Part shown: in pieces, positions 1 through 11,695 of the stretch
Numbering within the stretch: the first letter of the stretch is position 1
Layout of the letters: every line of letters begins with the position of its first letter
Assembly (NCBI RefSeq): GCF_014905175.1
Contig: NC_057789.1
Span: 15,614,876-15,678,875, forward strand
Direction: 5' to 3'
DNA from: Aphidius gifuensis
Lineage: Eukaryota; Arthropoda; Insecta; Hymenoptera; Braconidae
Length of the DNA: 64,000 nucleotides
Notes under the pieces: model-generated
What the model saw: the letters and a program-made list of their open reading frames with translations, nothing else
Databases searched by the model: none
What the model was told of the DNA's origin: nothing
Program-made: the position numbers and the translations under genes

Positions 1-912
1 TGGGTAGGTAAAATACCGTATCTTACATCATTGGTTTCATACATCGAGGTATCTTACATTGCGTTCCCAGCGCCTTCTACGAATAAAAGTGGAACCTTCG
101 TGCTACAATTTTTTTTTATTCGATAAATACATGTAATTCATTTATAAAATAAATAAAAATTTCAAAAACAAGCAGTAGCTAAGGAAAAGATGTAGCTAAG
201 GAATTAATGTTGCTTAAAAAAGAATTTCTTTGGCAACTGTAGCTCCATCTTTTCCTTAGCTACTATTTAGGGATTTAATTTAAATTAGTTATTTAAAACA
301 TTAATTATAATTTTTTGGCAACATTAATTTCTTAGCTACATCTTTCTTAGCTACTGCTTTTCCTTGGACATTGTAATTTATTTAATAAATAAAATCACAT
401 GCATTTTATTTTTTAAATAAATAAAAATCCCAAGGAAAAATAGTAGCTAAGGAAAAGTTGGAGCTAAGGAATTACAGTTGCCCAAGAAATTCTTTTATAA
501 GCAACATTAATTCCTTAGCTACATCTTTCCCTTAGCTACTGCTTTTTCTTGGACATTTCCATCTTTTAAAAATAAAATGACATGTATATTATTTATTTAA
601 TAAATAGAAAATGTCCGAGGAAAAGCAGTAGCTAAGGAAAGGATGGAGCTAAGAAATTAATGTTGCCAAAAAATCATGTTTCAAGCAACATTAATTCCTT
701 AAAACTGGTTTTCCTTGATATTATATATATTTATATAACAAATAAATTACATGTACCAATATATATCGAGCAATAAGAACTAATTGTCGAGTCGACAGTC
801 AATAAGAATGTTCAAAAGGGCGTCAGAGGTATCTTACAGTTTCTTACAGTATCTTACAGTATCTTACTGTAAGTGTATGAAACCTCAAAAATCGACCATT
901 TACCCATCACTG
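1..912. mobile_element. CAGTGNTGGGTA-ended hAT-like element, left end cut by window edge
   Basis: The same family as 43340-44151 in opposite orientation. The window begins inside the left terminus (TGGGTAGGTAAAATACC). The right end CCCATCACTG is at 903-912. Internal AGCTAAGGAAAAGATG modules are repeated in both orientations. No coding region is supported. Confidence 0.75.
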
Positions 913-1567
913 GTGCATACGCTCGGTGTGAATAGTGAACGAACACACCTCTATTGTCACATAGCTCGTACCACACATTATCGTAAACTGTAAAGCCGGA
1001 ATATTGCATAGAGAAATTTATCACTTTTGTCGTTGTTTCTGTTTCTAGTTTTTAGTCGGTATTACAGGGCGAAATTGCAAAACGAAAAAAAAATTTTTAT
1101 TTAAGGAATGCACCCATATCATCAGGGGGATAGTACTACATGTATTTTTATGGGCTGTAGTTTGTCACCCTAGATGAGTCGATTCCCCAGAAAAAGTCTA
1201 GTAACGGAACGCCATTTTGTAGTCACATGATAAAAACCTTTTTAATTCCTACGTTATCTATCTCGTTTCTTTCTTACCAGTTAAATTGCAGTTTTCCTCG
1301 AATGGATGGTAAATTTAAATATCCAATGAAACCATACAATTAATTTGATTAACATTTGTATTTTCAAAAAATAAATTTATATGTATTTTATTTATAAAAT
1401 AAATAAAAAATGTCCAAGGAAAAGCAGTAGCTAAGGAAAAGATGTGTGAACAGCTTCATTTCCTCACTCACAATTCTTGTACACACAGCATACAATTTGT
1501 CTCTGTGTGCGTCAATATTCGCGCATGCGCATAACATACCTCGTGAACTTCTTCTGACGGTTTCACT

Positions 1568-2245
1568 CTATCTTTAAACATAGTTGTACAGGCTAGAGTC
1601 ATGGAGGTGAATAAGGAGTGTAAGCTTTGCTTTTTTACTGCGTTAAAGCATAGGCTGTCACTGAAGCCTCAATCTCGGAGTAAGTCAGTTCGAAAAACTA
1701 CCAGCTGCAGCGCTGACATCAGCCCTTGACCAAATAAAAAGACAGAACAAAATATTCTCAATCACTCTAGCCTGTACAACTATGTTTAAAGATAAAAGAT
1801 TACACGTGATACTGTCGTTCGAGTCCGATCCCAGCGCCCTCATTCACTCCGAAATCTCGGCTTCAGTGAAAAAGCAAAGCTTACACTCCTTCAGTCCAAT
1901 TCACAGGGCAAACTTTTTACAATTTAGGGTTTTTTTTTGCCGGTGATGGCGCTTGTCGAATTTTTTTTATATAGATTTTACATACAAAAGCTGTACAAGC
2001 GCCGCCAGTGGAGGAAAAAAGCCCTAAATTGTAATGCCCTGTGAATTGGACTGCTTATTCACCTCCATGGCTAAAGTGAATAAGAATATTTTGTTCTGTC
2101 TTTTTTTTTGGTCAAAGGCTGATGTCAGCGCTGCAGCTGGTAGTTTTTCGAACTGACTACTCCGAAATTTAGGCTCCAGTGACAGCCTATGCTTTAACAC
2201 AGTAAAAAAGCAGAGTTTACACTCCTTATTCACCTCCATGATATG
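1568..2245. repeat. CATGGAGGTGAATAAGG inverted-repeat fragments
   Basis: CATGGAGGTGAATAAGGAG at 1602, and inverse ends near 2073 and 2240, enclose sequence repeated in both orientations (GACAGAACAAAATATTCT, ACCAGCTGCAGCGCTGAC). Similar ends define the AFG1L-bearing foldback at 46.3 kb. Rearranged; not a clean element. Confidence 0.55.
1892..2053. mobile_element. CAGTCC-type palindromic MITE, TSD CTT
   Basis: The ends are CAGTCCAATTCACAGGGC and the inverse. CTT flanks both sides, and the joined host ACACTCCTTATTCACC is found intact near 2218. The core TGGCGCTTG...CAAGCGCC is shared with all MITEs of this superfamily. Confidence 0.85.
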
Positions 2246-2416
2246 CAGATGATATGCAAATGAAAATGATTCTTATAATTTGGGAATGCATAGTTTAACT
2301 ATAATCTATACAATAAAAAGACATGGCCTGATCCTTGGAAACGCAGTTTTACGCAAACTATTAGTGCGATTTACATGAAATTTAACATAGATATTTAGTT
2401 TGAGGTCATGGGTGCC

Positions 2417-2958
2417 GGGTGCATTCCTTTAATAAAAAATTTTTTTTCGCTTTGCAATTTTGCCCTGTAATACCGGCCAAAATTTTATAGGAAAAAGCTG
2501 TTTCTTGTAGTGGCAGTACTGGCACATGACATTATTTTTTTTTTGGCTCCCAATTATTAGATGGATAACTGTTCAATGTTTATATCAAACTGAAATAAAT
2601 AAAAAATTGACTTGTTGTGATTGTTTGTTATTGTCACATAGGTCGTACCACACATTATCGTAAACTGCAGTCCAATTCACAGGGCATTACAATTTAGGGC
2701 TTTTTTCCTCCACTGGCGGCGCTTGTGAAGATTTTGTATGTGAAATCTATATAAAAAAAATTTTAAAAGCGCTATCAACGGCAAAAAAAAGCCCTAAATT
2801 GTAAAAAATTTGCCCTGTGAATTGGACTGCTGTAAAGTCTGGAATATGGCATAGAGAATTTTATCACTTTTGTCGTTGTTTCTGTTTCTAGTTTTTAGTC
2901 GGTATTACAGGGCGAAATTGCAGAACGAAAAAAAATTTCTTATTAAAGGAATGCACCC
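2417..2958. mobile_element. GGGTGCATTCC-ended element with nested MITE
   Basis: The ends are GGGTGCATTCCTTTAAT and inverse, with a second inverted block TTTCGCCCTGTAATACCG. It is about 380 bp without the inserted CAGTCC MITE. A lone right-end remnant of the family lies at about 950-1115. Confidence 0.8.
2668..2829. mobile_element. CAGTCC-type palindromic MITE, TSD CTG
   Basis: A 162-bp copy inserted in a GGGTGCATTCC-ended element. CTG is at 2665-2667 and 2830-2832. The empty site TAAACTGTAAAGCC is seen at about 984 and 30895. Confidence 0.88.
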
Positions 2959-3004
2959 CAGGAGGGTTTAAGTTCACGAAAAAATCACTCAGGTTACCTT
3001 TTAC

Positions 3005-3440
3005 GATCACCAGGAGGTCAAAATGATTTTTTTAATTTTCTTCGAGATTTTTCTTATTATGTTGATATCATTTAAACTAAAAAATATATTTTTTCAAAGA
3101 GAGGAAATTAAAAATATTAAATTAGTTTGTAATGGTGGTTTTCGGTCCCCCAGGATGTAAAAATTGAATTTTTTCATCATCTCCTGGGATTTTTTTGATC
3201 AAACAGTATATTTTATCGAGAACTAAATTTAGAAATATTGTATTATTTTATAATGTTGGTTTTCGGTTCACCAGGATGTAGAGATTGAATTTTTTCATCA
3301 TCTTGGATTTTTTTGATCAAACTGAATATTGTATCGAGAACTAAATTTAGAAATATTGTATTATTTTATATCGTTGGTTTTCGTTTTACCAGGATGTAGA
3401 GATAGATTTTTTTCATCATCTCCTGGGTTTTTTTTGTTAC
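3005..3440. repeat. Imperfect tandem repeat of about 120 bp
   Basis: CCAGGATGTA...TTTTTTCATCATC...GATCAAAC...TATCGAGAACTAAATTTAG recurs with starts near 3010, 3150, 3271 and 3389. The first and last copies are degenerate; a further partial piece is near 3700. Lies between two GGGTGCATTCC elements. No gene. Confidence 0.65.
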
Positions 3441-3799
3441 GTTTTATATGTATCGAGTTACGTACATTCAGGTTTATTTGAAAATATGAACATAATGAAT
3501 GATTTTTCCTTCATGTTCAGAATTTATGATTATAAAAACTTAGAACATCAGGGAATTTTTTAAGTTCAAAGAAAGGTGAATTGGATATTAGAATAATTAC
3601 ATCTATTGGGAAATATTATTTTTTTAAAAATTTGATTGATTCAATGATTTTATTCTTATCTGAAGTAGGCTGTATGTTTAAAAAAATATGTTTTTTGATT
3701 TAATGATATATTTTATCGAGAATATAAAATTAGAAATATTTTATTAGAGACATTTTTGATATAAGAAAATAAGTAGACAATAAAAAACAACGTAACAGG

Positions 3800-4175
3800 G
3801 GGTGCATTCCTTTAATAAAAATTTTTTTTTCGCTCTGCAATTTCGCCCTGTAATACCGTCTAAAATTTTATAGGAAAAAGCTGTTTCTTGTAGTGGCAGT
3901 ACTGACACATGACATTATTCTTTTTTTGGTTTCAATTATTGAAAGAATAACCTGAATGACAGTTCAATGTTTATTTCAAACTCAAATAAATAGAAAATAG
4001 ACTTGTTGTACTTGCTTGTTATTGTCACATAGGTCGTACTAGACATTAGTAAAGTCTGGGATATTACATAAAGAATTTTATCACTTTTGTCATTGTTTCT
4101 GTTTCTAGCTATTTGTCGGTATTACAGGGCAAAATTGCAGAGCAAAAAAAAATTTTTTATTAAAGGAATGCACCC
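3800..4175. mobile_element. GGGTGCATTCC-ended element
   Basis: A 376-bp full copy. Its right flank (ATTTTATATTCGATTTATT) is the reverse of the left flank of the 54103 copy, so both were duplicated with shared neighbouring DNA. Confidence 0.82.
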
Positions 4176-4189
4176 ATTTTATATTCGAT

Positions 4190-4450
4190 TTATTTTCTAT
4201 TTATGATATTTATTCTATTTGGATGGATAAGAGTTATACAAGTAAGACAGGGTTCACAACAATAATCCAAAGATTTGAGAATGCCGTTATCTAATAAATA
4301 ACCGAACCAAGGTTCAAAATTACAATTACTTGAATGTTCTCTTTCTAAATTCAGAATTGCATTTCGAAGTCGGTTTATATCATAATGTTAAGAATCTTCA
4401 CATGACAAAAAAAACATATAATGACTTTTTCGGTTAATGACATAGTCAAT
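4190..4450 (-). pseudogene. Frameshifted copy of the cysteine-rich small ORF
   Basis: Reverse-strand duplicate of 53809-54066, highly similar along its length. Two extra bases in AACATTATGATATAAACC shift the frame relative to the 53.8-kb copy. It is flanked on one side by a GGGTGCATTCC element and on the other by a truncated MITE, as in the other copy. Confidence 0.5.
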
Positions 4451-4542
4451 TTTCCTTTTTCACATATGAAAATTTGAAAAAAATATGCAAATGTATTTGT
4501 CAAGGAATTAATGCCAACGGTATTAATATTTGAAACTTACCA

Positions 4543-4766
4543 GCTTTTCTATGTAAAATCTATATAAAAAGTTCACAAGCGCCGCCATCGGAAAAAAAAG
4601 CCCTAATGAGAACATCCTCTGAATACGGGTGCATACGGTTGTTTTTCCTATGGTGGCGTTTGTGAAGCCTTTCTATGGTGGCGTTTGTTTTTATAAAATT
4701 TTGATAAGCGCCATCAGCAGAAAAAAAAGCCCCAATGAGAACATTTTTGCCCCGTGAATACGGGTG
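4543..4766. mobile_element. Two truncated CACCCG-type MITE pieces in tandem
   Basis: A left-truncated copy (about 4543-4631) and a degenerate copy (about 4639-4766), both ending GAATACGGGTG. The first is joined directly to a duplicated segment that recurs at 53.7 kb. Confidence 0.7.
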
Positions 4767-5019
4767 CTGTATATATTTTATTATACAATATAATATTTGT
4801 ATATATAATATTTGTTTATTTGTATATGTAATATTTTAATAAATATAATATTCGTATGTATTCTATATATTATATTTGTATATATTTGTATACTTTATAT
4901 TTGTATTTGTATATATGAAATGTTTTTTTGGTTTGATTATTTGTGTTTCCGTTGCTAAGAACAAAAATAACGATAATAAAAAAAAAAAAAGATAGTCAAG
5001 TTCCCCAAGGTGCACCCTG

Positions 5020-6269
5020 AGTGTTCCGTAGGATTTTTTATTTTTTTTCTTGCTGTTTACAAAAATATTGTAAAAAAACAGTTTGTGACACTACATATCG
5101 TTGAATAAAAAAAAAATAAACGATCGAAAAATTTGAAAAAGATATCGTAGAGTCTACAGACGAAGCGTCGTCGATTAAAACATTGCCGGAATTGATCGGT
5201 CAATATTTGGAATTGGGCCATGTCCAAAAATGGGCATATTAAATCTAATAAGGCCCAAAAAGTAAAAAAAAATATCATGTCTGTTTTTGGAAAAAAAAAA
5301 AAACCTTAATTTGTTTTAACATCGACTGACTCGGTTCAGCGGTTCAAAAAATATCGCGAAAAAACAATTTGTGACACTACATATCGTTGAATAAAAAAAA
5401 AAATAAACGACCGAAAAATTTGAAAAAAATATTGTAGAGCCTACAGATGAAGCGTCGTCAATTAAAACATTGACGGAATTGATCGGTCAATATTTGGAAT
5501 TGGGCCATGTCCAAAAATGGGCATATTAAATCTAATAAGGCCCAAAAAGTAAAAAAAAATATCATGTCTGTTTTTGGAAAAAAAAAAAAACCTTAATTTG
5601 TTTTAACATCGACTGACTCGGTTCAGCGGTTCAAAAAATATCGCGAAAAAACAATTTGTGACACTACATATCGTTGAATAAAAAAAAAAATAAACGACCG
5701 AAAAATTTGAAAAAAATATTGTAGAGCCTACAGATGAAGCGTCGTCAATTAAAACATTGACGGAATTGATCGGTCAATATTTGGAATTGGGCCATGTCCA
5801 AAAATGGGCATATTAAATCTAATAAGGCCCAAAAAGTAAAAAAAAAATATCATGTCTGTTTTTGGAAAAAAAAAAACCTAAATTTGTTTTAACATCGACT
5901 AATTCGGTTCAGCGGTTCAAAAAATATCGCGAAAAAACAATTTGTGACACTACATATCGTTGAATAAAAAAAAAAATAAACGACCGAAAAATTAAAAAAA
6001 AATTTCGTAGAGTCTACAGATGAAGCATCGTCGATTAAAACATTACCGGATTTGATCCGTCAATATTTGGAATTGGGCCATGTCCAAAAATGGGCATACT
6101 AAATCCAATAAGGCCCCGAAATCGGAAATAAATATGACCAGTGCTTTTGGCCAAAAAAAATAAAGAAAATGAGCACCTCACAAGCCAATTCGATTCAGGA
6201 CTTCTCGTTTTATCTAAAAATAACAGAAAGTCACAGAAAAGCGAAAACATAAGTGTCCTACGGAACACT
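5020..6269. repeat. Four-copy 286-bp tandem array inside a TIR-bounded unit
   Basis: GTGACACTACATATCG recurs at 5085, 5371, 5658 and 5944, a period of 286-287 bp. The middle copies are nearly identical and the last diverges after 6100. The whole is bounded by AGTGTTCCGTAGGA (5020-5033) and TCCTACGGAACACT (6256-6269). No clean TSD is visible. Each copy keeps an in-frame stretch, ELIGQYLELGHVQKWAY, ending in a stop. Confidence 0.8.
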
Positions 6270-6361
6270 AAAAAAGAAAAAAAAAGCCTTTCTTCTTTGC
6301 CGTTACTCTATAATTCACTCTTGTCTTTAATCTTCACGAATCACGGGTGAGGATTTCTATT

Positions 6362-6477
6362 GTTTTTTTCCGATGGCGGCGCTTGTGAACTTTTTATATA
6401 GATTTTACATAGAAAAGTTTCACAAGCGCCGCCATCGGAAAAAAAGCCCTAATGAGAACATCCTCTGAATACGGGTG
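6362..6477. mobile_element. Left-truncated CACCCG-type MITE
   Basis: Keeps the core and the right end (CATCCTCTGAATACGGGTG) but lacks the left terminus. It lies between the 286-bp array and an AGGTGCTTTC element. Confidence 0.75.
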
Positions 6478-6518
6478 CAGCATTCGAAAGAAAGCACCTA
6501 CTAATTCCAGAAGAAATA

Positions 6519-6771
6519 AGGTGCTTTCTGTTGTGTATTTATTTTTTTTCACTTTCATGCGCATAATCATGCACATGCGCCTGTAATGCAAACTTGTTGA
6601 GAGAACAGTGGCGTTGAACAAATAATTTTTCAAAAATAAGAATTAAAACATGGCTGATCCAGCCCCTAATGTCCTACGCTGTTGCAAACTGACTTTTTGC
6701 TGACTGCGCATTCAATTGCGCATGCGCAAAAATAAACAGGAAAAAAAATAAACACCCGAAAGAAAGCACCT
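6519..6771. mobile_element. AGGTGCTTTC-ended element, flanks ATA
   Basis: A 253-bp element with ends AGGTGCTTTCTGTTGTG and CCCGAAAGAAAGCACCT. ATA on both sides. GCGCATGCGC-type CpG motifs lie in both arms, unusual in this AT-rich DNA. Confidence 0.75.
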
Positions 6772-7679
6772 ATAGAAATCTGAGTTTCCATACATTTTCC
6801 AGGTTAGACAAAGAACAACCTGTCAAAGTAAAAAATTATTTCGGTGACTTTAATAAAAAATAAATTGGTGCGATGCTTGAAAACGTGCATTCAAATTAAA
6901 ACAGTAAATAAAAAAGCAATGGTGTACTCTCTTCATTTTAATTACTATGATTATATGGAGAGTAAGTATACCTATCTATATGTAAACAAAACTCTAAATA
7001 CTTCAACATCACAAGTAACAAGTTTTTGTTGGTTTTAAATAATTAGCTCTCGATGCATCAGAACCAATGCACATTTTTTAAGAGAATGCTGTCCCATCAT
7101 GTAATTTACCAACTACTTATGAGGAGAACAGAACATTGCTGTTATGAACCTGTCACTTTAACCTACCCGAGGAACGAAATTTATATATATCTTTATATAC
7201 GTTTATATATTCATATATAACTTTATAAAATTTTATATAATTATATAAAAATTTAAAGAATTTTTAAACTCTCTTTATATAATTATATACAACTTTATAA
7301 AGTTACATACAGCTATATATAATTTTATAAAGTTATATATAAATGTGTACAAAGTTGTGAACGATTTGTGTATAAGTATATATAATTATATAAAGCTATA
7401 TATTTCTATATGTAGCTGTATAAAGTTTCATATAGTTTTATAAAAGTATATAAACTTGTATATGAATATACGAAAATACTTTTACTCGAGGAACGATCGT
7501 TATAAAGGTATATAAAGTTATATATAGTTATATACAATTGTATGGAGCTATATACAATTGTATATAACTATATATAACTTTATATACCTTTATAAGGTTA
7601 TATATAGCTGTATATAGCAGTATAAATAAGTTTTATACATGTACAGTTTTATATAATTATATTAACCTTCATAGAACAT

Positions 7680-8597
7680 AATATTTATAAATTAGTGAAC
7701 CAAAGTTACAAATAATAATATAGAGCGAGTTCTACGGGTTAATTCATTTATAACAAAGATTCTTTATTATTTATTAAAATGTAAGTCACATTACACAATA
7801 AATATTATTTTAATAAAAAAAGTATCACATATTCTTTCTAATGAAACGTGGTATTTTACAGACATAGTCACCGACCCGTATGACAAGTCTTATGTTCTGT
7901 ATCATACTGAATTTGATCAACATACATTCGCTGGCTTCTTCAATTGGAATAATGTGTTCTATTCGGATTCCAACAGCATCATGAACGAAAAATGATAGGC
8001 TACTATCGAAAAAAAGGTCAATAAGTATAATAAGTATGTAAGCAAAGAAGGTATAATAGGGTAAATAGAGTTTACACGGAAAAAAAATTTCATCAAATTT
8101 TACTATGCTGCCACATTACCAAAGAACTATCTTTTGACTATTAAAAAATTTACTATCATTTTAACGAAAAAAAACAATTGTAGTCTTGAAAAATTAAAAT
8201 GTACCATAGCAATTTTCTTACGTTTTTTTTTTGCTATTTCCCAATGAAAAAATTACGACGCATAAAAAAATTTTTACAGAAACCAAATTTAAAATTTAAA
8301 ATAATACAGCCTAAAAATTACATTGCAGCATAGCAAAAGATATTTTTTTTTTTTTTTGCTTTGTATATTTATAAAATTTACTCTGCTGTTGTGGACAAAA
8401 TTAAAATGATCCTCTGAAAATTTACAATGTAGCATAGTAATTTTAATAACTTTCTTGGCATTCCTGCAGGTGTCACTAACAAATACAAAGCAACATATTT
8501 AAAATTACAATGGGGCATAGCAAAATTGATAACGGACTCAGAAATGTCAACTGCCCCCACTTTTTAGTCGACTGCGCAGGCGTGACTTTTGCTTGTT
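7680..8597. other. No gene seen
   Basis: AT-rich stretch with poly-T/poly-A runs and short open frames only. No recognisable protein, RNA gene or clear repeat terminus was found by eye. Confidence 0.5.
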
Positions 8598-9180
8598 GAT
8601 CAAGGTCCCTAGAATGATTCCCAATATACAGGTCATCCGAAGTAAAATCGTCGATATCCCCAATATGGCGGAGCCGCGCAAATTCAAACTGCTACGGCGT
8701 CAAGTTATATGAATTGCAGTCACAAAATAAATGATTAAAATTTTTTTTTGCATCTGTAATCATCATTAATGATCAATATATTAATATGAAATAAAATAAT
8801 AATAAGAATATTAATGTTTATAAAATATTATTGAATAAATTAACCTGAACGAAATAAAATATAATTATGATAATATATTAATTTAACTTTGTCTATTTGA
8901 ATATAGGAGTACTAATATTATCACACAAATTGCATTTATAATTGAATATCAAGTATCTATAATTAACAAATTAAATTTAATTCAACGTCAGACAATGTCA
9001 AATACAGTCAAATATAAACATTGATAAACATGTGTGAATGTGTGTGACTATCCACGCATACATACGTACCTATCTTGTGTACATATACGCATGCACACAA
9101 CTACTGATCCCCAATATGGCGTCCCAAATTCTAGCTTCGGATGACCTGTCTAAATTCAGTAACTCATCTAGGGACCTTGT
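8598..9180. mobile_element. Foldback repeat with ends ATCAAGGTCCCTAGA
   Basis: ATCAAGGTCCCTAGA near 8598 is mirrored by TCTAGGGACCTTG near 9165. CAGGTCATCCGAAG at 8629 is mirrored by CTTCGGATGACCTG at 9136. The interior is AT-rich without a supported gene. Confidence 0.6.
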
Positions 9181-9282
9181 TGTTGATGTAAAACAAATAA
9201 ATTTTTATTTTCACATGCGTTATCGTGGCGCATCAGATTCTGCGTAGGGTTGGTAACCGAAAGTTATGGGGTTCAAGTCCTG

Positions 9283-9579
9283 CACCCGTATTCAGAGGAT
9301 GTTCTCATTAGGGCGTTTTTTTTCCGATGGTGGCGTTTGTGAAGCCTTTCTATATGAAATCTATATAAAAAAAATTTTGTCAAGCGCCATCAGCGGAAAA
9401 AAAAAGCCCTAATGAGAACAATTTTGCCCCGTGAATACGGGTGCTGCACCCGTATTCAAAGGATGGTGGCGTTTGTGGAGCTTTTCTATGTGAAATCTAT
9501 ACAAAAAAAATTTTGTCAAGCGCCATCAGCGGAAAAAAAAAGCCCTAATGAGAACAATTTTGCCCCGTGAATACGGGTG
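9283..9579. mobile_element. Two adjacent CACCCG-type MITEs sharing one CTG
   Basis: Copy one is 9283-9443. Copy two is 9447-9579, with an internal deletion near its left end. The three bases between them (9444-9446) are CTG, as are 9280-9282 and 9580-9582. This is best explained by one element inserting at the other's duplicated CTG. The upstream bases GGGGTTCAAGTCC resemble a tRNA B box. Confidence 0.85.
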
Positions 9580-9646
9580 CTGAGCCTGGACAGTTTTTTA
9601 TGTCTACGTATTTAATGTAGAAAAAAAAAAAAAAAAAGAAAAACAT

Positions 9647-10021
9647 GGGTGCATTCCTTTAATAAAAAATTTTTTTTCGTTTTGCGATTTCGCCCTGTAA
9701 TACCGGCCAAAATTTTATAGGAAAAAGCTGTTTCGTGTAGTGGCAGTACTGGTACATGACATTATTTTTTTTGGCTTCCAATTATTAGATGGATAACTGT
9801 TCAATGTTTATATCAAACTGAAATAAATAGAAAATTGACTTGTTGTGATTGTTTGTTATTGTCACATAGGTCGTACCACACATTATCGTAAACTGAAAAG
9901 CCTGGAATATTGCATAGAGATATTTATCACTTTTGTCGTTGTTTCTGTTTCTAGTTTTTAGTCGGTATTACAGGGCAAAATTGCAAAACGAAAAAAAATT
10001 TTTTATTGAAGGAATGCACCC
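9647..10021. mobile_element. GGGTGCATTCC-ended element, TSD CAT
   Basis: A 375-bp full copy with CAT at 9644-9646 and 10022-10024. Best-preserved member of this family in the window. Confidence 0.85.
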
Positions 10022-10618
10022 CATTTCTTTATAATATTTTTTCCGAGCGTTTATCAACAAAGCAAATTTTGCGTTTGACCATTCTAAAATACAGTTATAT
10101 ATACATTTATACAATTTTATATACCTTTATACACTTGTATAAAATTTCATAAAAGTAATAGTTATTGATCTTTATATAAAACTTTATACAATTGTATGAA
10201 GTTTTATATAGTGTTACGTTTTAGGGTTAAAATAAATGATATCTCTCTTTTCTATTTAAATTAATAGGTCTTTATTCATTTGCTATTCTATTGCAACTGC
10301 AACTTAACTCTTCCTCTCATCTCTTTCCCGTTACTAAGGTCGTCATTTGTTCTTAACTAATTCTATTGTCTGTCTCTGTCTATCATAAGGGAGGAGGGAG
10401 CGATTAACTTCATTGAACTTCATATTCGTAACAATAGTTATATAAAGTTTTATACAACATGTTATATATAGCTTTATAAATAAAGTGGCAATATAAAACC
10501 ATATATAACTTTATACCACTTTATAAAATTTTATACAATTATATAAAGTTATATATAAATTTCGTTCCTCGGGAGCTGTCATTCGTATAAACAAAATACA
10601 TATTTATAAAAATAAAAC

Positions 10619-10943
10619 TTACAAAGAACAGTAAATAAGGAAACCACGGATATGTTTGCATTTTTCTCCTAGACCAGCTTTGCATGAATATGTTACTGAT
10701 AATATTTCACCATTAATTTTTTTAAATCGACCTTCAATATTATGACATGGTTCTTTTGGATGAGATGTTTGTATACAAGTGGCAAACATGATATTCATCA
10801 CTTGAATCAATTTTTACACCAATACTCGTAATATGTTCCGCATATATATTACGATTTTCTCCAAGGAAATTTCGTGAGGAATTCGTTTTTCGTGCCCATG
10901 ACAGTATATACTCAATGGTTAATAACATTTTTTTAATAAACAA
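10619..10943 (-). pseudogene. SWIM-type zinc-finger protein exon, frame broken
   Basis: Two overlapping reverse frames together read like one protein: an upstream part (YILSWARKTNSSRNFLGE, ITSIGVKID) and, after a frame change near 10800, a downstream part (CIQTSHPKEPCHNIEGRFKK, INGEILSV, SCKAGLGEKCKHIRGFLIYC). The CKAGLGEKCKH block fits the SWIM zinc-binding pattern, found in insect proteins that often also carry a YqaJ-type nuclease. A donor-like TTTGTAAGTTT lies at the lower edge, so this may be a true exon end. No nuclease domain is visible downstream. Confidence 0.5.
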
Positions 10944-11396
10944 TAAAATTCTATGCTAATGGGATATACTTGACTGAATGTAATTAGTTTCTTTCTTTGC
11001 CGACTGCTTACAGCGATTGGCCATGCCCATAGTGCGTTTCCCAATATAAATCTATTTAATAAAAATATCGAATCTTTCAAAAATACATGACAATTTTAGA
11101 AAATAATAATAAACCTTGCTACAATATGCATATTAATTAATTCAATAAAAGTATTAAATATTTATAAATACGTGTTATTTATATAAACATATCTACGTTA
11201 AGATGGATAACTCTTCAACTAATAATTTTAATAACACAGGTAATTAATTTAAAAAATCAAATCCAATTGGATATAATGAAATACTATCAGCCACAATACA
11301 AGAATTAAATAGAAGTGGTGAATGTCTAGGCTATAAAAGTTAATGGAGGAGGTTGATTCAAACATATGGGCTGATAGTTCAACGAGATATTATTCT

Positions 11397-11695
11397 TTAG
11401 GTTTTAAGGATCTCCATTAGTTTTCTTGATTTTTGAGCATTAAAATCAGCTAAAAGATGCATTGCTGAAATATTGTTAAAAAGAAAATTATAAAATATTT
11501 TGTGGTGCAGCAACTGATCAAACCTTGGATCAATGATCATTTCATCGGCTATCATAGAAACAACCGAGACAGTATCATCACCATCTTCTTCTTGATATAA
11601 AAGACCAGTTGCATTTGAAATTACATTTTTAAGATCACTTAATTTTAGAGTGTTCTTTAAAATTAATGTCAATTTGTATTTGTTGCGACCACAAG
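11397..11695 (-). CDS. Unrecognised reverse-strand exon-like ORF
   Basis: About 100 residues after an acceptor-like TTTTTAG: TIKATCGRNKYKLTL, LKLSDLKNVISNATGLLYQ, EEDGDDTVSVVSMIADEMI and DPRFDQLLHHKIFYNFLFN. Codon use and composition are more protein-like than the surrounding AT-rich DNA. It lies upstream, on the same strand, of the SWIM exon and might belong to the same decayed gene. I do not recognise the family. Confidence 0.35.

Larger units (their letters stand above)
7166..10573. repeat. CCCGAGGAACGAA inverted termini with AT-rich TATATAA arrays
   Basis: CCCGAGGAACGAAATTTATA at 7166 is mirrored by TATAAATTTCGTTCCTCGGG ending at 10573. Inside each end lies several hundred bases of imperfect TATATAACTTTATAAAG units (7185-7670; 10080-10560). 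A related end, CTCGAGGAACGATCG, occurs at 7485. Other insertions fill the middle. Whether this is one element or two is unclear; no TSD seen. Confidence 0.45.

Noticed and set aside
5057..5278. Phenylalanine-rich reverse ORF in the 286-bp array
   Set aside because: Poly-A/T driven frame; the plus-strand frame is more protein-like and even that ends after a short stretch in every copy.
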